The notes: generated by a model from the letters alone, not told the origin. A stretch of DNA of 64,000 nt from Antrihabitans spumae (GCF_043944905.1 NZ_JBIMSN010000056.1:1-64000); one strand, 5' to 3'. Counted from the first letter of the stretch, positions 43,804-52,450 are shown. Made by a program: numbers and translations.

Positions 43804-45672
43804 ATGACCGCCCTGTTCAATCCGCGCACACCAGACTTTTCCGAGTTCGACGCGCCGACCCGACGCATCTTCGAAGCGACGATCGACTATTTCGAAACGC
43901 TCGGAAAACGCCAGCTCCTCGAAGACGATCGCGAGCGCGTCTGGTACGCCGACTTCCTCGACTTCGTCAAGCGCGAGCGGGTGTTCGCGACACTGCTGAC
44001 ACCGGCTGCCGAGGCGGCGGGCGACCCTGACAAGCGTTGGGACACAGCGCGTATCGCGATGATGAGCAAGATTCTCGGGTTCTACGGCATCCAGTACTGG
44101 TACGTCTGGCAGGTCAGCATCCTCGGCCTAGGGCCAATCTGGCAGTCCAGCAACGCAGACGCCAAGCGCAAGGCAGCCGATCTACTCGATTCGGGCGCAA
44201 TCTTTGCGTTCGGTCTCTCCGAAAAGGAGCACGGCGCCGACATCTACCAGACCGACATGGTGTTGACGCCGAACTCCCGTGGTGGCTACTCGGCGAGCGG
44301 TGGCAAGTACTACATCGGCAACGGCAACCTTGCGGGCATGGTCTCGGTGTTCGGCCGCATCGAGGGCATCGAGGGTCCGGAAGGCTACGTCTTCTTCGTC
44401 GCCGACAGCCAGCACAAGGCCTACAAGCTGCGAGACAACGTCGTTGCATCTCAGATGTACGTCGCCGCATTCGATCTGGAGAAATATCCCGTCGCCAAGA
44501 AAGACATCCTGCACACCGGGCCGGCAGCGTTCGATGCGGCGATCAACACCGTCAACGTCGGCAAGTTCAACCTCGGCTTCGGTGCGATCGGCATAGTCGA
44601 GCACTCGTTCTACGAGGCACTCACCCACGCCGAGAACCGCGTCCTCTTCGACACGAAGGTCACCGACTTCGCCCAGGTCCGCCGACTCTTCACCGACAGC
44701 TACGCGCGTCTGCTCGCCATGAAGCTCTACAGCGAGCGCTCGATCGACTACATGCGGTCGGCGTCGATCGACGATCGCCGTTACGTGCTCTACAACTCGA
44801 TCGAAAAGATGACGGTCACGCGCCAGGGGCTCAAGGCGATCGAGGACATGTTCGACATCATTTCGGCGCGCGGCTTCGAGAAGGACACGTACTTCCAGAT
44901 GGGCGCGCTCGGCATCATGGGTCTGCCCAAGCTCGAGGGCACGGTCCACATCAACTTGGCGCTGGCGTTGAAGTTCATGCCGAACTACCTCTTCAACCCG
45001 GCCGACACCAGCTTGGCACTACTCGGACTGCGCGATCCGAAGAAGGCGGAGCAGAGCCGCATTCCCGACGGCGCGTTCCGAACGGCATTCTCGCTCTCCC
45101 GCAAGGCAATTCGCTCCGCCGGACCGGTTGTGAAACGCCTGCGGCCTGCGAAGTCGGCGTTCGCACCCGTGCCGACCCGTCGCGATTTCGCGGACGACAA
45201 GTTTCTGTTCGAACAGGGACCGACGAAGGGCCTGTTCAAGGTCAAGTTCCACGACTGGCGCCCGACCTTCGAGAAGGCTGCTCATCTGCCCAACGTCGGC
45301 AAGTTCGTCGAGCAGATCGACGCACTGCAGGCGCTGCTCGGTAGTGCCCCGCCGTCGAAGTCGCAGCGAGCCGACCTCGATTTCCTGCTGTCGTTCGGCG
45401 AGATGTTCTCGTTGATCCCGTTCGCGGAGCTGATCCTGGAACAGGCCGCGATCGCCGGCACGGACGACGCGGTGGTCGACCAGATCTTCGACGTCTTCGT
45501 CCGCGACTTCTCGACGCATGCGCTGGCGCTGTCCGCCAAGCCGACGGCAACGCCGGCCCAATACGCTGGTGCGCTGAGGTGCATCCAGCGTCCGGTCGCC
45601 GATGCCGAGCGTTTCGAGACGGTGTGGGCACAGGCTCGCGCACATGCGAACACCTATGAGATGAATCCCTGA
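43804..45672 (+). CDS. Large acyl-CoA dehydrogenase family flavoprotein
   Basis: A 622-residue FAD enzyme of the acyl-CoA dehydrogenase/oxidase superfamily. An N-terminal helical domain is followed by the flavin middle domain with FAFGLSEKEHGADIYQTDMV and GGKYYIGNGNLAGMVSVFGRI. The alpha-helical C-terminal half has YEALTHAENRVLFDTKVTDFAQVRR and a long extension (residues 430-622) beyond ordinary FadE length. It probably acts on a bulky acyl chain; the catalytic base is not certain. The gene starts three bases after a GAAGGACACC. A TetR gene lies divergent and a strong hairpin follows the stop. Confidence 0.8.
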   Translation: MTALFNPRTPDFSEFDAPTRRIFEATIDYFETLGKRQLLEDDRERVWYADFLDFVKRERVFATLLTPAAEAAGDPDKRWDTARIAMMSKILGFYGIQYWYVWQVSILGLGPIWQSSNADAKRKAADLLDSGAIFAFGLSEKEHGADIYQTDMVLTPNSRGGYSASGGKYYIGNGNLAGMVSVFGRIEGIEGPEGYVFFVADSQHKAYKLRDNVVASQMYVAAFDLEKYPVAKKDILHTGPAAFDAAINTVNVGKFNLGFGAIGIVEHSFYEALTHAENRVLFDTKVTDFAQVRRLFTDSYARLLAMKLYSERSIDYMRSASIDDRRYVLYNSIEKMTVTRQGLKAIEDMFDIISARGFEKDTYFQMGALGIMGLPKLEGTVHINLALALKFMPNYLFNPADTSLALLGLRDPKKAEQSRIPDGAFRTAFSLSRKAIRSAGPVVKRLRPAKSAFAPVPTRRDFADDKFLFEQGPTKGLFKVKFHDWRPTFEKAAHLPNVGKFVEQIDALQALLGSAPPSKSQRADLDFLLSFGEMFSLIPFAELILEQAAIAGTDDAVVDQIFDVFVRDFSTHALALSAKPTATPAQYAGALRCIQRPVADAERFETVWAQARAHANTYEMNP

Positions 45673-45685
45673 TCCAGCGCTGACT

Positions 45686-45720
45686 GCCGCCTCGATCCGA
45701 ATCGTTCGGGTCGGGGCGGC
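45686..45720 (+). terminator. Terminator after the acyl-CoA dehydrogenase gene
   Basis: A 16-bp stem (45686-45701 with 45705-45720) with two G-U wobbles and the three-base loop TCG, starting 13 bases past the stop. Confidence 0.75.
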
Positions 45721-45754
45721 CCTGTCTACTCGACTTGGTTCGCGATACAGTGAG

Positions 45755-45773
45755 AGAGTTATCGCATAACTCT
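45755..45773. promoter_or_regulatory. Dyad operator before the MpaB-like gene
   Basis: AGAGTTAT-CGC-ATAACTCT, perfect eight-base arms, ending 25 bases before the GTG at 45799. No regulator gene is adjacent on this side. Confidence 0.6.
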
Positions 45774-45798
45774 TTCATCGTCGAGGGAGATCGCCATC

Positions 45799-46704
45799 GT
45801 GACCCGAGCAGTAGCCGAGATCAAGCCACCCGCCCGTCCTTCGCGGCGTCCCATCGAGCCGGGGACCCGGATGTGGGACGAAACCGGGCTCGTCTCCTTC
45901 TCGCTGACTGCCGGGACAGCGTTTTTGTTGCAGACGATGGAACCGACCATCTCGACCGTTGTCGACGAACACTCGACCTTCCGGACCGACCCACTCGGCC
46001 GGGCAGCGCGCAGCATCGCGTCGGTGATGATGTGGGTGTACGGCGGTGACGAGGCGATCGCAGAGGCCGATCGCCTGCGCGAGATGCACAGGCACCTGAA
46101 TTCGGTTGACGCTCATGGCGTCCGACACACCGCCCTGTCGACCAAACCGTGGGCATGGGTACTGCACACCGGGACCTACGCCTTCTGTGAGGGCGCGAAA
46201 TATTTTGCCAGGCAACCTCTTTCGTACGCCGAGAAGGAGGCGTACTACCAAGAAACTGTGCAGTTGATGCGCAACTTCAGGGTCGCCGAGAAGGAAATCC
46301 CCGCGACGTACGCGGATTTCGTCGTCTACTTCGAAGACGTCGTCGCTCACGATTTGAAGGCAACAGCCGTCACGCAGGACTTCCTGCGGCTGTCCGCGCA
46401 GCTGCCCGCACCACCGCAACTGCCGCGGGCGTTCAGACCGCTGTGGACCGCGGTCACCGCACCCATCGGCAAGATGCAATACCTCGCGACCGTTGGCTCC
46501 ACCCCCGAAGTAGCACGCCGCAAACTCGGGATCGAATGGACAGCGACGGACGAACGCAAACTCCGCGCCCTCGGCTGGGCCGTCGCCCGCGGTGTGCCGA
46601 TGCTCCCGGAACGATTGCGGTACTTCCCTATTGCCTACGAAGCGCGCCGCCTGGAGCGGGACAAGCAGCGGCTGCGAAAGCTGATCGATCTTCGTCCGAT
46701 GTAG
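45799..46704 (+). CDS. MpaB/DUF2236-type oxygenase
   Basis: A 301-residue protein of the MpaB/DUF2236 family, which includes heme b enzymes such as latex-clearing rubber oxygenase. Seen: TRMWDETGLVSFSLTAGTAFLLQTMEP, DPLGRAARSIASVMMWVYGGDEAIAEADRLREMHRHL, and WAWVLHTGTYAFCEGAKYF with the histidine that likely binds heme. GTG 45799 is the start, following a perfect dyad operator. It is intact, whereas the paralogue at 42100-43071 is broken. Its stop abuts a decayed PPOX gene on the other strand. Confidence 0.83.
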   Translation: MTRAVAEIKPPARPSRRPIEPGTRMWDETGLVSFSLTAGTAFLLQTMEPTISTVVDEHSTFRTDPLGRAARSIASVMMWVYGGDEAIAEADRLREMHRHLNSVDAHGVRHTALSTKPWAWVLHTGTYAFCEGAKYFARQPLSYAEKEAYYQETVQLMRNFRVAEKEIPATYADFVVYFEDVVAHDLKATAVTQDFLRLSAQLPAPPQLPRAFRPLWTAVTAPIGKMQYLATVGSTPEVARRKLGIEWTATDERKLRALGWAVARGVPMLPERLRYFPIAYEARRLERDKQRLRKLIDLRPM

Positions 46705-47061
46705 TCAGGTGTATACCCGGGTCGGGGTGATGAGCAGCGGCGAAGAGAAGCGCTCGGCGAATCGCTCCGGCGTGCCGAAGAGAACCCCGATTCTCTCGAG
46801 ATACTTGGCTACGTAGGCGGGCTGCTCGTGCGCCGCAGACTGATCGGGAGCCGATTCGGCGACACCCTCGACGCGAACGATATTGCGTCCGATATCCGTG
46901 CCGTCGAGCGTCAGACTCACCTTGGGATCGTGCCTTCCCTCGGTGCTGTCGCACGGGAAGCTACCCGCACGGTACGACAGTTCGGTCGGGCCCCGCTCAT
47001 CAAGGTGGGCCGACAACCAACCCTTGGGGCACTTCTTGCCGCGCTCGTCTGGACGGACCAT
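46705..47061 (-). pseudogene. Decayed PPOX/F420-dependent flavin-fold gene remnant
   Basis: The last ~80 residues of this frame read like the C-terminal half of the actinobacterial PPOX class F420-dependent family: HDPKVSLTLDGTDIGRNIVRVEGVAE, YVAKYLERIGVLFGTPERFAERFSSPLLITPTRVYT. Before that, WLSAHLDERGPTELSYRAG vaguely recalls the N-terminal WLxTVRxDGxPxxxPVWF segment, but the spacing to the conserved strand is about 16 residues too short. The most natural reading is an internal deletion and loss of function. The first half of the candidate lies just before the dioxygenase-like start. Confidence 0.5.
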
Positions 47062-47094
47062 TGGTGCTACCCAGGCGATCAGGAGTGCAATCCC

Positions 47095-48312
47095 GTGAAC
47101 GTACTGACGACGTGGCTTCGCGAGCCCAATCCGGACACGTTCCCCTACGACGCCGTCCTCGCGACATTCCAACGCGTCGGAAAGCACTCGGTCGAGGCGG
47201 ACGTACTAGAGGCTCTCGACCAGGTACGTTCGCGAGTTCGCGAAGGTTCGATCGCCGGCGACAGCACACTCGCTCGATTTCTGAGTGTCGCCCTCGACAA
47301 GTTCGACGAACGTTTCGACAACCCGAGTTACCTTGCGCTCGAACTGCTGGCGTTACCTGCCGCGGACACTGATGGTTGTCCTATGGCCGCCGCGCGACGC
47401 AGCGATCGACTCGTGCTGCAATTGGTCACCGACATCATGCATTTCGAACTCTCGGTGCTCGACGGCACCGACGATCGACTACCTGTACTTCGACCGGACC
47501 TGCGCACAGTCACCAAAAGGTGCCGCCTCGGCATGCGCATCGCACGTCCGGCAATGGAGCGACTCGGCATAGCGTTCGACGGGCCCGACACTGCACACGC
47601 ACTCGAGTCGGCCCGACACATGTGCGCAGCGGTCCGCAACGACATGGCAAAGGGCGAGCACCTGACCTTGCGGCGGAGCATTCTGCCCGTCAGTCTCGTG
47701 CACGACGAATACCTGTTCATTCGCGTATTGCAGTCGTACGAAGCGACATTCGCGGCGGTGGCGGTGAATCTGGCCAGCACGATTCAGGCCTTGTCGCTCG
47801 GCATGGGAGCGCGCGCTATACACGCACTCGCATCGGCCGAAAAGTCGTTCCGTGATACGTCGCTGCTCTTTTCGATGGTTGCCACGATGCAGCCTGTGGC
47901 GTTTCTGAAGTTCCGCGAGTACACCGATGGCGCAAGCGCAATTCAGTCGCAAAACTACAAGATCGTCGAAAGCCTATGCCGTACGCCGGAACTCAGTCGC
48001 ATCGAGTCGCCGGCGTATTTGTCGGTTCCGTCCGTCCGCGGTCGGGTTCTTGCCGGACAGCGCACGGTCGACGACGCGGTTGCATCCTCGACCGATCAGC
48101 TCACCGTGAGCGTGGGCGAATCCCTCCACAGTGCAATGCAACAGTTCGAGAAATCGGTGCTGCGTTGGCGTAAGACGCACCACCGCGTCGCATCCCGAAT
48201 GTTGGGACACCGACGCGGCACCGGCCATACCGAAGGAATCCCTTACCACGCCAACACCAGGGCAATTCCCATCTTCGGTCGTTGCCCTGCTCTAGCGCTG
48301 CTCTCTGCCTGA
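47095..48312 (+). CDS. Tryptophan 2,3-dioxygenase-like heme protein
   Basis: A 405-residue protein of the tryptophan-dioxygenase fold family, all-helical and heme-binding. The second half matches the family pattern: VHDEYLFIRVLQSYEATFAAVAVNLAS, MVATMQPVAFLKFREYTDGASAIQSQNYKIVES, and WRKTHHRVASRMLG followed by RGTGHTEGIPY. The histidine in KTHH is the likely heme ligand. GTG 47095 with AGGAG nine bases upstream is the best start; a longer frame from 46828 would run over the PPOX remnant and lacks support. Substrate may not be tryptophan: no kynurenine-pathway genes are near. Confidence 0.75.
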   Translation: MNVLTTWLREPNPDTFPYDAVLATFQRVGKHSVEADVLEALDQVRSRVREGSIAGDSTLARFLSVALDKFDERFDNPSYLALELLALPAADTDGCPMAAARRSDRLVLQLVTDIMHFELSVLDGTDDRLPVLRPDLRTVTKRCRLGMRIARPAMERLGIAFDGPDTAHALESARHMCAAVRNDMAKGEHLTLRRSILPVSLVHDEYLFIRVLQSYEATFAAVAVNLASTIQALSLGMGARAIHALASAEKSFRDTSLLFSMVATMQPVAFLKFREYTDGASAIQSQNYKIVESLCRTPELSRIESPAYLSVPSVRGRVLAGQRTVDDAVASSTDQLTVSVGESLHSAMQQFEKSVLRWRKTHHRVASRMLGHRRGTGHTEGIPYHANTRAIPIFGRCPALALLSA

Positions 48313-48366
48313 CACCTATCCTTGGCCTCCGACCAAAGCCTCTGTCAGTCGAATTCAGGAGAGCCA

Positions 48367-48798
48367 GTGGACTTCACGATCGCGCAATCGATCCGCCTGC
48401 TGGAGTTGCTCGACCGCGACGAACTGACGCGTCTCGCACATGCGGTGGGTGGGGCCATCGACAGCAAGAACTTCGAGGACTTTCGCAACCTGTATCTCGC
48501 GACTGCCGACGCGGCGACGCCCGGTGGCGTGGTCGAGGGACTGGACGCCATCATCGAGATGGTGGTCCGCAATCATCAGGACTTCGAGACGACGCAGCAT
48601 CACGTCGGCGACGTGCAGGTCCACCTCGATGGCGATACCGCAACGGTAGCGGCGAACGTGATCGCGACGATGGTCCCGCGGGCGGCAGAGCCCGAGGTCA
48701 ACACCTCACTTGGCGTTCGTTATCGCTACGACGCCGTGCGGACGGACGAGGGCTGGCGCTTCGCGCGAGTCGAAATCGATCTGCTCTGGCGGCGATAA
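48367..48798 (+). CDS. SnoaL-like nuclear-transport-factor-2 fold protein
   Basis: A 143-residue protein with the alpha+beta barrel pattern of the SnoaL_4 group: LLELLDRDELTRLAHAVGGAIDSKNFEDFRNLYL, GLDAIIEMVVRNHQDFETTQHHVGDVQVHLDGDTATVAANVI, and a final strand RFARVEIDLLWRR. Such folds make small enzymes (isomerases, hydrolases) or ligand-binding proteins; no residue pattern gives a reaction here. GTG 48367 was chosen because GGAG lies five bases upstream. A dispersed repeat begins at its stop codon. Confidence 0.78.
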   Translation: MDFTIAQSIRLLELLDRDELTRLAHAVGGAIDSKNFEDFRNLYLATADAATPGGVVEGLDAIIEMVVRNHQDFETTQHHVGDVQVHLDGDTATVAANVIATMVPRAAEPEVNTSLGVRYRYDAVRTDEGWRFARVEIDLLWRR

Positions 48799-48858
48799 GG
48801 GCGCTACGCGCCTCGTGCGCACTTTCGGAGCGCCCCGCCCTCCAAAAAGACTCACGAG
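48798..48858 (+). repeat. Dispersed ~60-bp repeat, copy 2
   Basis: Begins GGGCGCTACGCGCCTCGT and ends ACTCACGA; the matching copy at 30598-30658 is inverted relative to it. Shared blocks are TTTCGGAG, CCGC and CTCC. It lies directly after the stop of the SnoaL-like gene, as copy 1 lies in the gap between csbD and the acyl-CoA synthetase gene. Confidence 0.55.
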
Positions 48859-48870
48859 CCCGGAGGGCCT

Positions 48871-48912
48871 TTGGCCGGAAATATCGATTTGTTGGCCAGC
48901 AATATCTGGCCA
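48871..48912. promoter_or_regulatory. Operator-like repeats before choD
   Basis: TTGGCCGGAAATATC (48871-48885) and TTGGCCAGCAATATC (48892-48906), 13 of 15 identical and 21 bases apart, followed by a perfect dyad TGGCCAG-N6-CTGGCCA at 48893-48912. All lie about 80-115 bases before the choD start. Confidence 0.5.
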
Positions 48913-48987
48913 CTCGAATGCGTGCACGTGATCATGAGTAGGGGTTGACTGTTCGATAGCGACGCCACCGACCGAGAAGGACAACAA

Positions 48988-50718
48988 ATGACAGACTTCG
49001 ACTACGACGTCTTGGTGATCGGATCCGGCTTCGGCGGCAGCGTGAGCGCGCTGCGACTGACCGAGAAGGGCTACCGCGTCGGTGTGCTCGAATCAGGTCG
49101 GCGCTGGAACGACGGCGACTACCCGAAGTCCAACTGGAACGTTCGCAAATCCATCTGGGCACCCCGACTCGGCATGACGGGTCCGCAGCGGATCAGCATC
49201 CTCGGCAAGTGCGCGGTGTTCAGCGGCGCGGGCGTCGGCGGCGGATCGCTCATTTACGGCAACACCCTCTACGAACCCCTGCCCGCGTTTTACACCGACA
49301 AAGCGTGGTCGCACATCACCGATTGGCGCAGCGAACTCGCCCCGTACTACGACCAGGCGAAGCGCATGCTCGGCGTCGCGACCAATCCACGGATGACGCC
49401 TGCCGACGAGGTCATCCGTGACATCGCCGACGACCTCGGCGTCGGCGACACCTTCCATATGACCAACGTCGGCGTGTTCTTCAACGAGGGTCGCGAAGGC
49501 GAAGAGGTCGACGATCCGTACTTCGGCGGTGCGGGTCCGCGCCGGTCCGGCTGCGTGCACTGTGCGCGGTGTTTCACCGGCTGCCCGCACAACGCAAAGA
49601 ACACGACAACAACCAACTACCTCTATCTCGCCGAACAGGGTGGCGCAGAAGTCCACCCGTTGACGACGGTGACCAAAGTCGAGCCGCTTGCCAGTGGTGG
49701 GTACGCCGTCGAGACGGTGCAGTCGAATCGCTGGATCCGTAAGGGCCGCAAGACGTTCACCGCCGAACAGGTCGTCTTTGCCGCAGCAGCGCTCGGCACC
49801 CAGAAGCTGCTGCACAAGATGCGCGACGAGGAAACGCTGCCGAATCTGTCACCCACGCTCGGCGAGCTCACCCGAAGCAACTCCGAAGCGATCCTGAACG
49901 TCGTCAGCAACAAGCGCACCGACTTCGCGCAGGGCATCGCCATCACGTCGTCGATCCATCCGGAAGCCGACACCCACGTCGAGGTCTGCCGTTACGGTTC
50001 CGGCCAGAACGCACTGTTCCCGATGTCGGTCCCGATCGTGGACGGCGGCGCATTCCGCTTCCTGCGGTTCCTGCTCGCGATCGTGTTGCATCCAATCGTG
50101 TTCGCACGCAGCCTCAATGCCCGTGGCGCCTCCGATCGTTCGGTGATTCTGCTGATCATGCAATCGCTGGACAACTCGCTGACGTCGTACCGCCGCCGCG
50201 GCCTGCTGAAGACCAAACAGGGGACGGGAGAACCGAATCCGACGTGGATCCCGGTCGCCCACGACATCGGCCGCCGGTTCGCCGACAAGATCGAAGGCGA
50301 TACCCACAGCCTCGCGATGGACATCTTCAACATTCCGGCGACAGCGCACTACATCGGCGGCTGCGTCATCGGCGACTCACCCGAGACCGGCGTCGTCGAT
50401 CCCTACCAGCGGGTCTACGGCCATCCCGGTCTGCACGTCGCCGACGGTTCGGCCGTGACAGCCAACCTCGGTGTCAACCCCTCGCTCACCATCACCGCGC
50501 AGGCAGAACGTGCAATGGCGTTCTGGCCAAACAAGGGCGAGGCAGACACCCGATCGTCACTCGGAGCCACCTACCAGCGGATCGAACCGGTTCGGCCGAA
50601 ATGTGCTGCGGTTCCCGACTTTGCGACGGGCGCGCTGCGACTTCCGATCGTGGAGATCACAGCTTCCGACAAGCAGCCAACGAAGGTCGTCGTACCGAGC
50701 GATCACGTGTCGACGTAG
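48988..50718 (+). CDS. choD: ChoD-type GMC oxidoreductase (putative cholesterol oxidase)
   Basis: A 576-residue FAD enzyme, matching mycobacterial ChoD (Rv3409c) in length and landmarks. The dinucleotide motif VLVIGSGFGGSVSALRLTEKGYRVGVLESG starts at residue 8; then GKCAVFSGAGVGGGSLIYGNTLYEP; a cysteine-rich HCARCFTGCPHNAKNTTTTNY near 192; and the C-terminal VADGSAVTANLGVNPSLTITAQAERA with the GMC His/Asn region. ATG 48988 is preceded by GAGAAGGACAAC. It may oxidise a sterol or other alcohol; cholesterol oxidase activity of ChoD homologues has not been general. The gene overlaps the convergent MerR gene by 16 bases. Confidence 0.88.
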   Translation: MTDFDYDVLVIGSGFGGSVSALRLTEKGYRVGVLESGRRWNDGDYPKSNWNVRKSIWAPRLGMTGPQRISILGKCAVFSGAGVGGGSLIYGNTLYEPLPAFYTDKAWSHITDWRSELAPYYDQAKRMLGVATNPRMTPADEVIRDIADDLGVGDTFHMTNVGVFFNEGREGEEVDDPYFGGAGPRRSGCVHCARCFTGCPHNAKNTTTTNYLYLAEQGGAEVHPLTTVTKVEPLASGGYAVETVQSNRWIRKGRKTFTAEQVVFAAAALGTQKLLHKMRDEETLPNLSPTLGELTRSNSEAILNVVSNKRTDFAQGIAITSSIHPEADTHVEVCRYGSGQNALFPMSVPIVDGGAFRFLRFLLAIVLHPIVFARSLNARGASDRSVILLIMQSLDNSLTSYRRRGLLKTKQGTGEPNPTWIPVAHDIGRRFADKIEGDTHSLAMDIFNIPATAHYIGGCVIGDSPETGVVDPYQRVYGHPGLHVADGSAVTANLGVNPSLTITAQAERAMAFWPNKGEADTRSSLGATYQRIEPVRPKCAAVPDFATGALRLPIVEITASDKQPTKVVVPSDHVST

Positions 50719-51419
50719 TCGAGGAGGGGCGCGAGCGCCGCGGCGGCGCGCAGCAGCGCATACGAACGGTTTGTGATGCTGACGTCGCGTGCTGCCAACG
50801 CTTCGCCGACGTCGGTCCACCGTCGAGTGCTGCGCAGGTCCGGCAGCAGCGCTCGTAGCGATTCGATGCCGTAGCCGGCAAGTCTCAGCTGGTGCACGAT
50901 CCGCGCGTCCCGCACGTCGCTCGGCGCGTACATTCGGGCTTCGGCGGTGGATGTGCGACGAGGAACTACGAGCCCTTCGGCGTCCCAGTGCCGCAGCGTC
51001 GACGGTCTGATTCCTAGTGCGTCGGCGAGTTCGGAGATGCTCATCGCATCCGACGAACGAGAATCGTCGATCGTTTCCGCAGCGATCGCCGCAACAGCCT
51101 GTTGTGCTCGAGCGAGATCTTGGCGCTCAGCATGCAATCGCGCGTGCGCAGCGTCGAGTAGTTCGAGCAGATCCTTCTTCGGCAGCGTGTACAGCGCTCG
51201 CATCACTATCTTGGCCTCGACGGGTCCGACGCCGGCAGCCAGTTCTCGATAGGCCCGGGCAGCGTGGACATGAACGTCGGAGTAGATCCGATAGCCGGTC
51301 GGTCCACGCCGAACGTCGGGCAGCACACCGTCGCGCTCCAGATTGCGGATCTGCTGAACGGAGTATCGCGATTCCCGCGCGACGTCGGCGGTCCCAAGGG
51401 GTGACTTGCGACCTTCCAT
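50703..51419 (-). CDS. MerR-type regulator with two HTH domains
   Basis: A 238-residue protein carrying two MerR-type winged helices. The first begins LGTADVARESRYSVQQIRNLERDGVLPDVRRGPTGYRIYSDVHVHAARAYREL. A long helix follows (KKDLLELLDAAHARLHAERQDLARAQQAVAAI). The second begins MSISELADALGIRPSTLRHWDAEGLVVPRRTSTAEARMYAPSDVRDARIVHQLRL. Classical MerR proteins have one. ATG 51419 has GGAGG five bases upstream. It ends inside the choD 3' end and may regulate it, or its own divergent neighbour. Confidence 0.85.
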   Translation of the reverse strand: MEGRKSPLGTADVARESRYSVQQIRNLERDGVLPDVRRGPTGYRIYSDVHVHAARAYRELAAGVGPVEAKIVMRALYTLPKKDLLELLDAAHARLHAERQDLARAQQAVAAIAAETIDDSRSSDAMSISELADALGIRPSTLRHWDAEGLVVPRRTSTAEARMYAPSDVRDARIVHQLRLAGYGIESLRALLPDLRSTRRWTDVGEALAARDVSITNRSYALLRAAAALAPLLDYVDT

Positions 51420-51482
51420 CGGATCCTCCCAGCTCTGCTGCGTCGAAGTCTCCACAGGGACTTGAATGACACGCTAGAACAC

Positions 51483-51965
51483 ATGAGCCTCGACGAGATC
51501 AGAAGCTACATCGGCGACCTGGACGGCGTCCTCACCCTCGAACCGCAACCCGGCGACGGATCCCCCGAGATCAGCTGGGGTGATCTGTTCTTCTACTACG
51601 CACCGGACGGGGTGGTGCCACGAACGCAACCCTTCGCGACCATCGTGACGAAGGACTATCCCGACGACAAAGGCTCCCGCCTCGACAGACCCGACACCTA
51701 TCGCGTGAACATTGCCGTCGTCGCCTCGACGTTCCGCACACTGATCGGCCGCGAGACGCGGGAATCAGTGCCACGGGAATCCGAGACGGACGACGTCGAT
51801 CCGAGCACTGCGGACGTGGTGATTGCACATCCCGTCTACGCAAGCGCCGGCTGGGTGAGCGTCGTCGATCCGGGCACAGCGACCACCCCGACGGTTCACG
51901 AACTACTCAGGTCGGCGCATAGCCGGGCACGAGACACATACGAGCGTCGAACTCGATCAAAATAG
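51483..51965 (+). CDS. DUF6194 family protein
   Basis: A 160-residue soluble protein matching DUF6194: SLDEIRSYIGDLDGVLTLEPQPGDGSPEISWGDLFFYYAPDGVVP, then QPFATIVTKDYPDDKGSRLDRPDTYRVNIAV. The remainder has STADVVIAHPVYASAGWVSVVDPG. ATG 51483 starts at the conserved N-terminus; TTG 51462 is possible but adds seven residues without family support. No function is established; it is probably cytoplasmic. It is divergent from the two-HTH MerR gene with only 63 bases between their starts. Confidence 0.82.
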   Translation: MSLDEIRSYIGDLDGVLTLEPQPGDGSPEISWGDLFFYYAPDGVVPRTQPFATIVTKDYPDDKGSRLDRPDTYRVNIAVVASTFRTLIGRETRESVPRESETDDVDPSTADVVIAHPVYASAGWVSVVDPGTATTPTVHELLRSAHSRARDTYERRTRSK

Positions 51966-52042
51966 TTCTCGTAGCGATGTCCGGACGGCGTGCCCAGCTT
52001 CGACATCTTCGGTGAAGGCAACCCAACGAGAGGATCAAGACC

Positions 52043-52438
52043 ATGAAATACATCATCCTGACCTACGGTTCGCAGGCCGACTACGCGACGATGGCAGGCT
52101 GGGCGCCCGAGGATTTCGCCGCAATGGGCGAATTCATGCAGTCGTTCACCAACGATCTCGTCGAATCGGGTGAACTCGTCGAAACCCGGGGACTCGACGA
52201 ACCCGTCCACACTCGACGTGTGCAGGTACAAGCCGGCGCCCCGGTCGTCACCGACGGACCCTATGCCGAAACGCAGGAGGTAATCGCAGGCTACTGGGTC
52301 GTCGAATGCGAAAGCTTCGACAGGGCAACCGAAATCGCCGCCCGGCTTGCAGGGTGCCCGAGTCCTGGCGGGGTGTTCGCGGACAGTTTTGCCGACGTTC
52401 GACCACTCGTCGAGCACAAGGAAGATCTGTTGCCGTAA
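52043..52438 (+). CDS. YCII-related (DGPF) protein
   Basis: A 131-residue ferredoxin-like fold protein of the YciI/DGPF group. Landmarks are YIILTYGSQADYATMAG at the start, DLVESGELVETRGLDE, and the DGPYAETQEVIAGYWVVECESFDRATEIAARLAG that names the family. In many actinobacteria such genes are next to an ECF sigma factor or methyltransferase; here a methyltransferase follows after a 196-base gap. AGAGGA lies about nine bases before ATG 52043. Its biochemical role is not known. Confidence 0.87.
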   Translation: MKYIILTYGSQADYATMAGWAPEDFAAMGEFMQSFTNDLVESGELVETRGLDEPVHTRRVQVQAGAPVVTDGPYAETQEVIAGYWVVECESFDRATEIAARLAGCPSPGGVFADSFADVRPLVEHKEDLLP

Positions 52439-52450
52439 GCCCGCCCGACT

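Noticed and set aside
46828..47094. N-terminal extension of the dioxygenase-like gene
   Set aside because: The segment runs over the PPOX remnant, and AGGAG precedes the GTG at 47095.
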